Positions 25,943-35,316 of a stretch of DNA of 64,000 bases are shown here, one piece after another. The notes under the pieces are model-generated. The model searched no databases, was not told the DNA's origin, and was given only the letters and a program-made list of their open reading frames with translations. Both the position numbers and the translations under genes were made by a program. The stretch comes from Burkholderia ubonensis subsp. mesacidophila (GTDB lineage: Bacteria; Pseudomonadota; Gammaproteobacteria; Burkholderiales; Burkholderiaceae): positions 1,798,001 through 1,862,000 of the forward strand of contig NZ_CP020737.1 of NCBI RefSeq assembly GCF_002097715.1, read 5' to 3'. The stretch's first letter is position 1, and every line of letters starts with the position of its first letter.

Positions 25943-27094
25943 ATGGCGGAACACGAGCAGCAGGGCGCGCTGACGGGCTTGCGCATCGTCGATCTGTCGC
26001 GGGTGCTGGGCGGCCCTTATGCGACGCAGATCCTTGCCGACCACGGCGCGGAAGTGATCAAGGTCGAGCCGCCGTCGGGTGACGAGACGCGCACCTGGGG
26101 GCCGCCGTTCGAAGGCGACACGGCGTCGTATTTCCTCGGCGTGAACCGCAACAAGCTCGGCGTCGCGCTCGACCTGTCGCAGCCGGCGGATCGCGAACGG
26201 CTGCTCGGGCTGCTCGAGCATGCCGACGCGCTCGTCGAGAACTTCCGGATCGGCACGATGGAGCGCTGGGGGCTCGGCTTCGACGCGCTGCATGCGCGCT
26301 TCCCGCGGCTCGTGGTTTGCCGCGTGTCGGGCTTCGGCGCGGACGGGCCGCTGGGCGCGCTGCCCGGCTACGACGCGGCGGTGCAGGCGTTCACCGGGCT
26401 GATGAGCGTGAACGGGGAGGCGGGCGGGCCGCCGCTGCGGATCGGCGTGCCGATCGTCGACCTCGTCACCGGGCTGAATGCCGCGCTCGGCGTGCTGATG
26501 GCGCTGCGCGAGCGCGACGCGAGCGGCAAGGGGCAGCTCGTCGAGGCGACGCTGTTCGACAGTGCGCTGTCGATCCTGCATCCGCACACGCCGAACTACT
26601 TCCATTCGGGCCGCGAGCCCGTGCGCACCGGCAACGCGCATCCGAACGTCACGCCGTACGACCGCTTCCGCACCGGCACGGTCGACATTTTCGTCGCGGT
26701 CGGCAACAACGGGCAGTTCGCGGCGCTGTGCGCGGAGCTCGGCGCGCCGGCATGGCCCGACGATCCGCGCTTCGCCGACAACCGCGCGCGCAACGCGAAC
26801 CGGGCGGCGCTGCGCGCGTTGCTCGAAGCGCGGTTCGCCGCGCACGACGGCGCGGCGCTCGCCGACCGGCTGATCCGCCGCGGCGTGCCGTGCGCGCCGG
26901 TGCTCGGTCTCGCGGCCGCGCTCGACCATCCGCATACCGCGCATCGCGCGATGCGGGTCGAGCTCGGCGACCATCGCGGGATCGCGTCGCCGATCAAGCT
27001 CGGCCGCACGCCCGCGACGTACCGGTTGCCGCCGCCCGCGCTGAACGAGCATGCGCAGCAGGTGTTCGCGCCGGTCGACGAGCGCGCTTCCTGA
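25943..27094 (+). CDS. CaiB/BaiF (class III) CoA-transferase
   Basis: A 383-residue family III CoA-transferase that moves CoA between organic acids. Hallmarks are GLRIVDLSRVLGGPYATQILADHGAEVIKVEPPSGD (about 9-44), NRNKLGVALDL, VENFRIGTMERWGLG, and the stretch after GADGPLGALPGYDAAVQAFTGLMS holding the catalytic Asp region. It is first in an operon with a CitMHS transporter, acyl-CoA dehydrogenase and IclR regulator, so it probably activates an imported di- or tricarboxylic acid as a CoA ester. The exact substrate is not shown by the sequence. Confidence 0.9.
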   Translation: MAEHEQQGALTGLRIVDLSRVLGGPYATQILADHGAEVIKVEPPSGDETRTWGPPFEGDTASYFLGVNRNKLGVALDLSQPADRERLLGLLEHADALVENFRIGTMERWGLGFDALHARFPRLVVCRVSGFGADGPLGALPGYDAAVQAFTGLMSVNGEAGGPPLRIGVPIVDLVTGLNAALGVLMALRERDASGKGQLVEATLFDSALSILHPHTPNYFHSGREPVRTGNAHPNVTPYDRFRTGTVDIFVAVGNNGQFAALCAELGAPAWPDDPRFADNRARNANRAALRALLEARFAAHDGAALADRLIRRGVPCAPVLGLAAALDHPHTAHRAMRVELGDHRGIASPIKLGRTPATYRLPPPALNEHAQQVFAPVDERAS

Positions 27095-27226
27095 TCCGAT
27101 CCGCTCCCGCGCCATGGCGGCGTGGCGTGGCGAAACAAGCACAGCCGGTTCGCGCCGGCGCACGCACACCTACCCGAGCCCCGGTCGTCCGCTCGCACCG
27201 CGGCGCGCCGGGAGAGGAGACGCATC

Positions 27227-28528
27227 ATGCTCGCATTGACCGGCACGCTCGCCATCGTCGCGCTGTTCGTCCTGATCATCACGAAGCGCCTGTCGCCGCT
27301 CGTCGCGCTGATCGCGGTGCCGACGGTCGCCTCGCTCGCGGCCGGCTTCGGGCTGTCGACCGGAAAATTCATCGTGCAAGGCGTGCAGAACATCGGGCCG
27401 ATCGCCGGGATGTTCGTTTTTGCGATTCTTTTTTTCGGGATCCTCACCGATGCGGGCATGCTGGATCCGATCATCGCCGGCGTGCTGCGGCTGATCGGCT
27501 GCCACCCGCCGCGCATCGTGATGGGCTCGGCGCTGCTCGCGCTGCTGATTCACCTCGACGGCTCCGGCGCGGTGACGTTCCTGGTCACGTTGCCGGCGAT
27601 GATGCCGCTGTACGCGAGGCTGAACATGGACCGGCGCATCCTCGCGTGCGTCGCGTCGATGGCGGCGGGCGTGAACTTCCTGCCGTGGGTCGGGCCGATG
27701 CTGCGCGCGTCGGCCGCGCTGCATATTCCGGGCACGGCAATCTTCATGCCGATGGTTCCGGTGCAGATCGTCGGCCTCGCGTTCGTGTTCGGCACCGCGT
27801 ACGTGCTCGGCGCGCGCGAGGCGAAGCGGCTCGGCCTCGATCGCGCCGGCGCGGCGGCGGTCGTTTTCGCGCCGCGCGAGCTGACGGACGCGGAGCGCGC
27901 GCTGCGCCGCCCCGGCCGTTTCTGGATCAACGCCGCATTGACGCTCGTCGTGCTCGGCATGCTGGTGTCCGGCATCGTCGATCCGGTGGTGATGTTCATG
28001 CTCGGCACGGTCGCCGCGCTCGTCATCAACTACCCGGACGTGCGCGAGCAGCGCGCGCGGATCGACGCGCATGCGAAGGCGGCGCTGATGATGGCGAGCG
28101 TGCTGCTCGCCGCGGGCGCGTTCACCGGGATCATGTCCGGCACGGGGATGCTGAAGGCGATGGCGGAAGTCGTCGTCGCGCACGTGCCGGTCGAGCACGC
28201 GCGCCACCTGCCGTTCGTGCTCGGCCTGCTGTCGATGCCGTTGAGCCTGCTGTTCGATCCCGACTCGTTCTACTTCGGCGTGCTGCCGGTGCTCGCGGAA
28301 AGCGGCAAGCTGCTCGGCGTGCCGCCGATCCAGATGGCGCAGGCGGCGCTGCTCGGCCAGATGACGACGGGCTTCCCGGTGAGCCCGCTGACGCCGGCGA
28401 CCTTCCTGATCGTCGGCCTGACCGGCGTCGAACTCGCCGAGCACCAGAAGTTCACGATCCCGTTCCTGTTCGCCGCCACCGTGCTGATGGTGTTCGCCGC
28501 GGTCGCCACAGGCGTGTTCCCGTTGTGA
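27227..28528 (+). CDS. CitMHS-family citrate/metal-citrate-type transporter
   Basis: A 433-residue integral membrane protein with about 12 hydrophobic segments, of the CitMHS (citrate-Mg2+:H+) family. Starts MLALTGTLAIVALFVLIITK; family-like stretches include GMFVFAILFFGILTDAGMLDPI (about 63-84), HLDGSGAVTFLVTLPAMMPLY and DPDSFYFGVLPVLAE. ATG 27227 follows GGAGAGGAGA. Between the CoA-transferase and acyl-CoA dehydrogenase genes it is likely to import the acid that the pathway degrades. Citrate itself is not needed as a CoA-transferase substrate, so a related polycarboxylate is more likely. Confidence 0.85.
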   Translation: MLALTGTLAIVALFVLIITKRLSPLVALIAVPTVASLAAGFGLSTGKFIVQGVQNIGPIAGMFVFAILFFGILTDAGMLDPIIAGVLRLIGCHPPRIVMGSALLALLIHLDGSGAVTFLVTLPAMMPLYARLNMDRRILACVASMAAGVNFLPWVGPMLRASAALHIPGTAIFMPMVPVQIVGLAFVFGTAYVLGAREAKRLGLDRAGAAAVVFAPRELTDAERALRRPGRFWINAALTLVVLGMLVSGIVDPVVMFMLGTVAALVINYPDVREQRARIDAHAKAALMMASVLLAAGAFTGIMSGTGMLKAMAEVVVAHVPVEHARHLPFVLGLLSMPLSLLFDPDSFYFGVLPVLAESGKLLGVPPIQMAQAALLGQMTTGFPVSPLTPATFLIVGLTGVELAEHQKFTIPFLFAATVLMVFAAVATGVFPL

Positions 28529-28564
28529 GCGGCGCGGCCGCCCACGTTTCCCGAGAGGCTTCCC

Positions 28565-29731
28565 ATGCAATTCGACCTGACCGACGACCAGCGCGCGATC
28601 GAAAGCGCGATCGAGAAAATCTGCGCGCGCTTCGGCGACGACTACTGGCTCGAGCGCGACCGTGAAGGCGGCTTTCCGGCCGATTTCCATGCGGCGCTCG
28701 CGCAGGCCGGCTGGCTCGGCATCGCGATGGACCCCGCGTACGGCGGCGCCGGGCTCGGCATGACCGAGGCCGCGTTGATGATGCGCACGATCAGCGCGTC
28801 GGGCGCGGGGCTGTCGGGCGCGTCGGCCGTGCACATGAACATCTTCGGGCTGAACCCGGTGCAGGTGTTCGGCACCGACGCGCAGAAGGCGCGCTTCCTG
28901 CCGCCGCTGATCGCGGGGCGCGACAAGGCATGCTTCGCGGTGACCGAGCCCGACGCGGGCCTCGACACGACGCACCTGACGACGCAGGCGCGGCGCGACG
29001 GCGACCATTACGTGCTGAGCGGCCGCAAGATCTGGATCTCGACCGCGCAGGTCGCGAACCGGATGCTGATCATCGCGCGCACGACGCCGCTCGAGCAGGT
29101 CGCGAAGCCGACCGACGGGCTGAGCCTGTTCTATACGGATCTCGACCGCACGCGCGTCGAGGTGCGCGAGATCGAGAAGATGGGGCGCAAGGCGGTCGAT
29201 TCGAACATGCTGTTCATCGACAACCTGCGCGTGCCGCGCGACGACCTGATCGGCAACGAGGGCGACGGCTTTCGCTACCTGCTGCACGGCCTCAACCCGG
29301 AGCGGATCCTGATCGCCGCGGAAGCGATCGGGCTCGGGCAGGCGGCGCTGCGGCGCGCGACGCAGTATGCGCGCGAACGCGTCGTGTTCGGCCGGCCGAT
29401 CGGTCAGAACCAGGCGATCCAGCATCCGCTCGCGCAGGCGTGGATGCAGCTCGAGGCCGCGTGGCTGATGGTGATGAAGGCCGCGACCCGCTACGACGCG
29501 GGGCAGCCGTGCGGCGCGGAAGCGAACGCCGCGAAGTACCTTGGCGCGGAAGCCGCGTTCCAGGCCTGCCAGACGGCGATCGCGACGCACGGCGGGATGG
29601 GCTACGCGAAGGAATACCACGTCGAGCGCTACCTGCGCGAGTGTATGATTCCGAGGCTCGCGCCCGTGAGCCCGCAACTGATCCTGTGCTACATCGCGGA
29701 GAAGGTGCTGGGCCTGCCGAAGTCGTACTGA
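28565..29731 (+). CDS. Acyl-CoA dehydrogenase
   Basis: A 388-residue FAD-dependent acyl-CoA dehydrogenase of normal length. Motifs: MDPAYGGAGLGMTEAALMM (about 55-73), CFAVTEPDAGLDTTHLTTQA (signature 1, about 122), YVLSGRKIWISTAQVANRM, and ATHGGMGYAKEYHVERYLRE (signature 2, about 339-358). It would introduce an alpha-beta double bond in the CoA ester made by the upstream transferase. Operon position points to a specialised organic-acid substrate rather than general beta-oxidation. Confidence 0.92.
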   Translation: MQFDLTDDQRAIESAIEKICARFGDDYWLERDREGGFPADFHAALAQAGWLGIAMDPAYGGAGLGMTEAALMMRTISASGAGLSGASAVHMNIFGLNPVQVFGTDAQKARFLPPLIAGRDKACFAVTEPDAGLDTTHLTTQARRDGDHYVLSGRKIWISTAQVANRMLIIARTTPLEQVAKPTDGLSLFYTDLDRTRVEVREIEKMGRKAVDSNMLFIDNLRVPRDDLIGNEGDGFRYLLHGLNPERILIAAEAIGLGQAALRRATQYARERVVFGRPIGQNQAIQHPLAQAWMQLEAAWLMVMKAATRYDAGQPCGAEANAAKYLGAEAAFQACQTAIATHGGMGYAKEYHVERYLRECMIPRLAPVSPQLILCYIAEKVLGLPKSY

Positions 29732-29792
29732 CCGTATCGACCGGGCGGCCCGTTCACGGCGCGGCGACCTTCCACCGTTTCGATCGCTCGTC

Positions 29793-30536
29793 ATGGACGT
29801 CAAACTTGTCGCTCGGACGCTCGACCTGTTCGAGCTGTTCGCCGCCGAACGGCGGCCGCTGCCGCTCACCGAACTCGCGCGCCTGCTCAACGTGCCGGCG
29901 TCGAGCTGCCTCGCGATGACGCGCACGCTCGTCAGCCGCGGTTACCTGTACGAAGTGCGCAAGCGCGGCGGCTACTATCCGACGCGCCGCCTGCAGACGA
30001 TCGCCGCCGCGATCGACGCGACCGATCCCGTGGTCGACATGGTGCATCCGCACCTCGTCGCGCTGCGCGACGCGAGCCGCGAAACCGCGGTGCTCGGCAA
30101 GATCCAGGGCGCGTCGGTCACGTACCTGGACGTCGTCGAATCGGAGCAGGCGATCCGCTATACGCGCCAGCCGGGCGAACTGCGTCCGCTGCATGCGAAC
30201 TCGATCGGCAAGGCGATCTTCGCGGAATTGCCGGCCGACGCGCAGCAGGCGCTCGGCGGCGCGCTGTCGTTCGAGCGCTTCACCGCCGCGACGGTGGCGA
30301 ATCTGGCCGCGCTGATCGAACAGGCCGCGCGGTGTCATGCGCAAGGGTGGGCCGACAATTTCGGCGAGAGTGCGCCGGAACTGTCGGCGGTCGCGGTCGC
30401 GCTGCCGATCGACGGCGACTGGTACGGCCTGTCGATCGTCGGGCCGACGGAACGGATTCGCCGGTATCACGACGCGCACGTCGCCGCGCTCGTCGACGAG
30501 AAGGCGCGCCTGCTCGCCGAGCACGCGCGCGGCTGA
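29793..30536 (+). CDS. IclR-family transcriptional regulator
   Basis: A 247-residue regulator with an N-terminal winged helix-turn-helix (LTELARLLNVPASSCLAMTRTLVSRGYLYEV, about 28-58) and a C-terminal IclR effector domain (GKIQGASVTYLDVVESEQAIRY, LRPLHANSIGKAIFAELPAD, WADNFGESAPELSAVAVALP). It is last in the CoA-transferase operon and very probably controls it through the palindrome at 25881-25898. Effector unknown, presumably the transported acid or its CoA ester. Confidence 0.9.
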   Translation: MDVKLVARTLDLFELFAAERRPLPLTELARLLNVPASSCLAMTRTLVSRGYLYEVRKRGGYYPTRRLQTIAAAIDATDPVVDMVHPHLVALRDASRETAVLGKIQGASVTYLDVVESEQAIRYTRQPGELRPLHANSIGKAIFAELPADAQQALGGALSFERFTAATVANLAALIEQAARCHAQGWADNFGESAPELSAVAVALPIDGDWYGLSIVGPTERIRRYHDAHVAALVDEKARLLAEHARG

Positions 30537-30678
30537 ACGCTCGCGGTGAGCGGGCAGGGCCGTCGAGCCGCGCTCGCTGCCGGCCGGGCCGCGCCGGCGC
30601 AGACTGACGCCGACACGGCCCGATCAAGGGGCACTTGAGCGCGTCACCGGCCCGCGCTAACGGCCCGCATGCGCGCCG

Positions 30679-32037
30679 TCACGACTTCACCCACACGCCG
30701 CCCGCGCTCGGCGTATCGCCCTGGGTCCACCATTTCGCGCAGTACTTCGCGCCCTGGTACATCACGCACGCGCCGGCCTGATAGGCGGTGGTCGCCGACC
30801 AGGCCGGGGTGCCGCCGTTCACGGCCTTCCACACCGACGACTGGCCGGGAATGTCGCCCTTGGTCCACCATTGCGCCTGGTAGGTGACACCCTGATACGT
30901 GACCGTCGCGCCCGCGTTGTAGACCTGGCTCGCGGACCACGGCGCGCCCGGCTGCGGCGTGCCACCGCCATCCGAGCCGCCGCCGTAGTTCGGGTCCTGC
31001 GTGACGCCGGTGCCCCACTTGGCGTCGAGCTTCTTGAAGATCGACGCGAACGCGTACGGCTGCTGCGTGACGCCCGAGCAAATCGGCGACGCATAGCCGC
31101 TGTTGCTGTCGCACTGCTTGTCGCGGGTCGACGACCAGTAGCTGATGAAGCCGTAGCCGTTGTTGACGGCCGTGTTCAGCACGCTTTGCGCGTTGTCGAG
31201 CGTGAACGTCTCGCCCTGCGTGTCGTTCACGCCGATCATCGGCGTGACGCCCACCATCTGCCACAGCTGCGAGCTGCTCTTCGGCTGGCCAGCGGACTTG
31301 TACGCGGTGTCGAGCTGCGAGTAGAGTCCCTGCGCCGCGCTGATCGCGGCCGCGCCCATGTCGATGCCGGCGGGGCCGTAGTCCATCGTCATCACGTTCA
31401 CCGCGTCGAGGTTGACCTGGCTCGCGATCGCCGCGTTGAGGACGTTCAGGCCGTCCTGGATGAGCCCGGTCGGCATCACCGGCAGCGTCAGCGTGACGTG
31501 CAGCGGCTTGCCCTTCGCCGCATAGTCGGCCTGCAGCTGCGCGACCGCCTGGAAGTTGCGGGCGACGGCCGCCGAATCCAGCTGCGACGAACCCTCGATG
31601 TCGAAGTCGACGTGCGTGAGGCTGTACGTGTCGATCACGGTCTGGAGCGCGGTCTTCAGCGCGGGGACGCTCGTGCACGCCTGCATCAGCGGTGTGCCGT
31701 TCGCGCCGCCGAACGACACGGCGACTTCGCCGCCTTTCGCGCGATAGTTCGTGATGGCGGTGCCGATCGACGTGAGCAGGTCGCCGGTCGCGCCGTTGCC
31801 GATGGCCTGTACGCCACCCCACGACGGCGTACAGCCGTTGCCCGCGACGACGAACGCGAGCGTGAATTGCTGGATGCCTTGCTGAACGCCGATGCGGTCC
31901 ACGAGCGGCGTCGGGTAGAGCGTCACGTCGACGTAAGGCGCAAAGGCGCCCGCCGCCTGCGACACGCTCGCGCCGGCGAGCAGACAGCCCGCGGCGATCG
32001 CGCGCGGGATGAGATGCGACAACACGCTGTTTTGCAT
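30679..32037 (-). CDS. Secreted GH18 chitinase with two chitin-binding modules
   Basis: A 452-residue secreted enzyme. The signal peptide is MQNSVLSHLIPRAIAAGCLL followed by AGASVSQAA. The GH18 domain (about 30-320) contains the catalytic signature HVDFDIEGSS (DxDxE, acid/base Glu) and AVNVMTMDYG. A Gly/Pro linker leads to two CBM5/12 repeats (about 355-400 and 405-452), each with a W-S-x-Y-xAG pattern and a buried WW pair (QAQWWTKGD, CAKWWTQGD). The start at 32037 is favoured by GGAGAAC just before it; 32049 is the alternative. It would degrade fungal or arthropod chitin, which fits with the antifungal island nearby. Confidence 0.92.
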   Translation of the reverse strand: MQNSVLSHLIPRAIAAGCLLAGASVSQAAGAFAPYVDVTLYPTPLVDRIGVQQGIQQFTLAFVVAGNGCTPSWGGVQAIGNGATGDLLTSIGTAITNYRAKGGEVAVSFGGANGTPLMQACTSVPALKTALQTVIDTYSLTHVDFDIEGSSQLDSAAVARNFQAVAQLQADYAAKGKPLHVTLTLPVMPTGLIQDGLNVLNAAIASQVNLDAVNVMTMDYGPAGIDMGAAAISAAQGLYSQLDTAYKSAGQPKSSSQLWQMVGVTPMIGVNDTQGETFTLDNAQSVLNTAVNNGYGFISYWSSTRDKQCDSNSGYASPICSGVTQQPYAFASIFKKLDAKWGTGVTQDPNYGGGSDGGGTPQPGAPWSASQVYNAGATVTYQGVTYQAQWWTKGDIPGQSSVWKAVNGGTPAWSATTAYQAGACVMYQGAKYCAKWWTQGDTPSAGGVWVKS

Positions 32038-32246
32038 TGTGTTCTCCATGGTGATGAGCGATACGCCGGTGCGTATCACCGCCGTAATCGGACCGGGCAT
32101 GGGATGGACCCGGACGGCGGCGTGCTCATCTTGGAGGATTGCAGATCAGTCGTGAATCCTTAATTACGTTTTTATTTTGTTTGGATCGCGGTGCGAAACA
32201 ATTGCGTGAATTCGCTACGGCGCCGGGCACACGGCCCGGCGCGCAT

Positions 32247-33962
32247 TCAGCGATACCAGCGCGGCGTGTAGACCCAATCCCGTCCATTGTTGACGGAAAA
32301 GCGCCGCGTGGTGGACGAGCCGACGATCACCATCGTGCGCATGTCGACCTGCTCGGCGCGCAATGCGCCGAGCGTCGTGTTGACGAGCGTCGCGCCGGGC
32401 CGGCCGATGTCGCGGCCGAGCACGACGACGGTGTCCGCCGCGCGATGCGCGCGCACGACGTCGAGTGCGCGATCGAGCTGCCACGGCCGTGCGCGCGAGA
32501 TCGGGTTGTAGAACGCCATCACGAGATCGGCCTCGGCCGCGTGCGCGAGGCGCGTCTCGATCACGTCCCACGGCTTCAGGTTGTCCGACAGCGAGATCAC
32601 GCAGAAGTCGTGGCCGAGCGGTGCGCCGGCCTGCGCGGCGGTCGCGAGCGACGCCGACACGCCGGGCTCGACGCGCAGGTCGACCGCGGCCCAGCGCGCA
32701 TCGCGCGCTTCGTCGAGCGCTTCGAGCACGGCCGCGGCCATCGCGAACACGCCCGGGTCGCCCGACGACACGACCGCGACCCGGCGGCCCTCGGCCGCCA
32801 GCTCGAACGCATGGCGTGCGCGCTGCATTTCCTCGCGGTTGTCGGTGCCGTGCACGCGCTGGTCCGCCCGGAACGGGCCGGCCATGTTCACGTAGGTCGT
32901 GTAGCCGAGGATGTCGGTCGCGTCGGCCAGCGCCGCGCGCGCGGCGGGCGTCAGCCATGCGGCGGCCCCGGGCCCGAGGCCGAGCACGGTGAGGCGGCCG
33001 CGCGCGCGGCCGAGCGTCGCCGCATCGACCGGCTGCGCGGCGACCGCGCAGGCCATTCCGTCGAGCGGGGCCTGCCGCGTGTGCGGCACGCGCAGTGCGC
33101 GGTCGAGCACGTCGGAGGCGGTCGCGTCGGGTTCGGCGTCGGCTTCGGCATCGACGAAACGCAGCGGCGCGCCGAGCGCGTCGGCGGCCGCTTCGAGCGC
33201 GGCGTCGCCGACCATCGTCGCCGGCGCGACGAGCGCGGCCAGCGCTTGCGGCGCGAGACCCTGTGCGTCGAGCAGCGCGCCGATGCGCACGTCGAGCGGG
33301 GTGTCAGACGCGGGCAGATGCGCGCTGATGCCGATCACCACGCTGCGCGGATGGATCACGAGCTCGTCGCGCGCGCCGCGCCACGCGAGCGGCGTGACGC
33401 GGATCGCATGCGCGGCCATGTCGTCGCGCGGCAGCGCGACGTCGTCGAGCCACGGCGCGGCGCCGTCGATGCGCGTCGCCGCGCCCGCGAGCAGGTCGGA
33501 CACGAAGCGCTTGCCTTGCGCGAGATCCGCGAGCGCGTAGCCGTCGGGCGGGTTGAGCACGCACGCGCCGAAGCGCAGTTCGCCGCTCGTCGTGATCGCG
33601 GGCGCGACGCCGAGGCACTCGGCCAGCTCGCGCGCGATCAGGTTCACGCCGGTCAGGCCGCCGAGCAGCGGCACGACGGCCGAGCCGTCTTCCGCGACCG
33701 CCAGCACCGGCGGCTCGACGCCCTTGTCGGCGAGCGCGGGCGCGATGCAGCGGATCACGATGCCGGCCGCGCACAGCGCGACGATCGGCAGGCCGCGCGC
33801 ATACAGTTCGCGCAGATGCGCGCCGAGCTCGTCGAACGGCACGTCGGCGGCGACGCGCGACGCGAGGCCGTGCACCTGCGCGCCCGGATAGCGCGCCTGG
33901 ATGCGCCGCGCGGTGTCGAGCGCGCTGGCGCCAAGCACCACGATCGCGGGCGGGGTCGTCAT
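32247..33962 (-). CDS. cobJ: CbiG-CobJ fusion: precorrin-3B C17-methyltransferase with N-terminal CbiG domain
   Basis: A 571-residue two-domain protein. Residues about 1-300 are CbiG-like ([59 protein letters not shown]). Residues about 320-571 are the SAM methyltransferase CobJ/Cbi[45 protein letters not shown] and [15 protein letters not shown]. CobJ methylates C17 and contracts the ring. CbiG belongs to the anaerobic route, so its fusion here is notable. The ATG at 33962 overlaps the cobI stop as ATGA. End of the cobG-cobH-cobI-cobJ operon. Confidence 0.92.
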   Translation of the reverse strand: MTTPPAIVVLGASALDTARRIQARYPGAQVHGLASRVAADVPFDELGAHLRELYARGLPIVALCAAGIVIRCIAPALADKGVEPPVLAVAEDGSAVVPLLGGLTGVNLIARELAECLGVAPAITTSGELRFGACVLNPPDGYALADLAQGKRFVSDLLAGAATRIDGAAPWLDDVALPRDDMAAHAIRVTPLAWRGARDELVIHPRSVVIGISAHLPASDTPLDVRIGALLDAQGLAPQALAALVAPATMVGDAALEAAADALGAPLRFVDAEADAEPDATASDVLDRALRVPHTRQAPLDGMACAVAAQPVDAATLGRARGRLTVLGLGPGAAAWLTPAARAALADATDILGYTTYVNMAGPFRADQRVHGTDNREEMQRARHAFELAAEGRRVAVVSSGDPGVFAMAAAVLEALDEARDARWAAVDLRVEPGVSASLATAAQAGAPLGHDFCVISLSDNLKPWDVIETRLAHAAEADLVMAFYNPISRARPWQLDRALDVVRAHRAADTVVVLGRDIGRPGATLVNTTLGALRAEQVDMRTMVIVGSSTTRRFSVNNGRDWVYTPRWYR

Positions 33963-34693
33963 CCTTGCCATTTTTCCCCCGGCACGACGAGCAGCGAAAA
34001 ATACGGCGACGCCATCGGATCGACGGCGTCGAGCGGCACGATGCGCTGGTTCGCCATCGTCGCGCGCTCGACGTACAGCGCGCGCTTCGCGAGGCCCAGT
34101 TCGTCGAGCACGCGCCGCACCTTGTCGAAGTTGCGGCCGAGCTTCATGATCACCGCCGCGTCGGCCTGCGCGAGCCGCGCGCGCAGCTCGTCCTCCGGCA
34201 ACACGCCGGACAGCACCGACAGGCTCTGGTTGCGATACACGAGCGGCTGGCCGAGCACGGCCGTGCCGCCGAGCATCGAGCACACGCCGGGCACGACCTC
34301 GGTGTCGTAGCGCGGCGCGAGGCGGTCGTGCAGGTACATGTACGAGCCGTAGAAGAACGGATCGCCTTCGCAGATCACCGCGACGTCGCGGCCCGCGTCG
34401 AGATGCGCGGCGACGACGTCGGCGGCCGTGTCGTAGAAGTCGGCGATCACGGTTTCGTAGCAGAGCGGCGGCGGCAGCGCCTCGGTCGTTACCGGGTAGA
34501 CGAGCGGCAGCTGCACCTGCGCGTCGCGCAGATGCGCTTCGACGATGCCGTACGCATTGCCTTTCTTGCCCTTCGCGACGAAATACGCGACCACCGGCGC
34601 GGCCTGCAGCAGGCGCACCGCCTTCAGCGTCATCAGTTCGGGGTCGCCCGGGCCGACGCCGAGGCCGAACAGGCGTCCGCGCGCGGCCGTCAT
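33959..34693 (-). CDS. cobI: Precorrin-2 C20-methyltransferase
   Basis: A 244-residue SAM-dependent methyltransferase making precorrin-3A. Motifs: [22 protein letters not shown] (about 8-29), [20 protein letters not shown] (about 103-122), [19 protein letters not shown] and [13 protein letters not shown]. The start at 34693 gives the standard N terminus and overlaps the cobH stop. The gene upstream (cobH) and downstream (cobJ) overlap it by a few bases, so the operon is translationally coupled. Confidence 0.95.
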   Translation of the reverse strand: MTAARGRLFGLGVGPGDPELMTLKAVRLLQAAPVVAYFVAKGKKGNAYGIVEAHLRDAQVQLPLVYPVTTEALPPPLCYETVIADFYDTAADVVAAHLDAGRDVAVICEGDPFFYGSYMYLHDRLAPRYDTEVVPGVCSMLGGTAVLGQPLVYRNQSLSVLSGVLPEDELRARLAQADAAVIMKLGRNFDKVRRVLDELGLAKRALYVERATMANQRIVPLDAVDPMASPYFSLLVVPGEKWQG

Positions 34694-35316
34694 TCGACCT
34701 CCGTCGCGAGCGCGTTGACCGCGGCGGCCGCCATCGCGCTGCCGCCGCGCCGGCCGAGCAGCGCGACGTACGGCACGCCGCGGCTGTCGGCGGCGAGCAG
34801 CGCCTTCGATTCGGCCGCGCCGATGAAGCCTACCGGGAAGCCGAGAACCAGCGCGGGGCGCGGCGCGCCCGCGTCGAGCATGTCGAGCAGATGGAACAGC
34901 GCGGTCGGCGCGTTGCCGATCACGACGACGCTGCCGGCGAGGTGCGCTCGCCACAGTTCGAGCGCGGCGGCCGAGCGCGTGTTGCCGAGCTGCTGCGCGA
35001 GGCCGGGGACGCCGGGCTCGCCGAGCGTGCAGAGCACGCGATTGCCGGCCGGCAGCCGTGCGCGCGTGATGCCTTCGGCAACCATCTTCGCGTCGCAGAG
35101 GATCGGCGCGCCGGCGGCCAGCGCTGCGCGGCCCGCCGCGCCTGCGCCGGTGGAGAAGCGCAGATCGTCGACGACGTCGACCATCCCGCACGCGTGGATC
35201 ACGCGCACCGCGAGTTTCTCGAGGTCGGCCGGGATGCGCGACAAGTCGGCCTCGGCGCGGATCGTCGCGAACGACTGGCGGTAGATTTCCTGCCCGTCGC
35301 GTATGTAGTCAAGCAT
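34690..35316 (-). CDS. cobH: Precorrin-8X methylmutase
   Basis: A 208-residue enzyme moving the methyl group from C11 to C12 to give hydrogenobyrinic acid. The sequence is typical: [39 protein letters not shown] (about 32-50, with the catalytic His), [17 protein letters not shown], and [19 protein letters not shown]. Overlaps both neighbours slightly within the riboswitch-controlled operon. Confidence 0.96.
   Translation of the reverse strand: MLDYIRDGQEIYRQSFATIRAEADLSRIPADLEKLAVRVIHACGMVDVVDDLRFSTGAGAAGRAALAAGAPILCDAKMVAEGITRARLPAGNRVLCTLGEPGVPGLAQQLGNTRSAAALELWRAHLAGSVVVIGNAPTALFHLLDMLDAGAPRPALVLGFPVGFIGAAESKALLAADSRGVPYVALLGRRGGSAMAAAAVNALATEVE

Noticed and set aside
27170..29926. A ~900-codon minus-strand frame opposite the transporter and acyl-CoA dehydrogenase genes
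   Set aside because: Arg/His-rich antisense shadow; the plus-strand proteins explain the codon periodicity.
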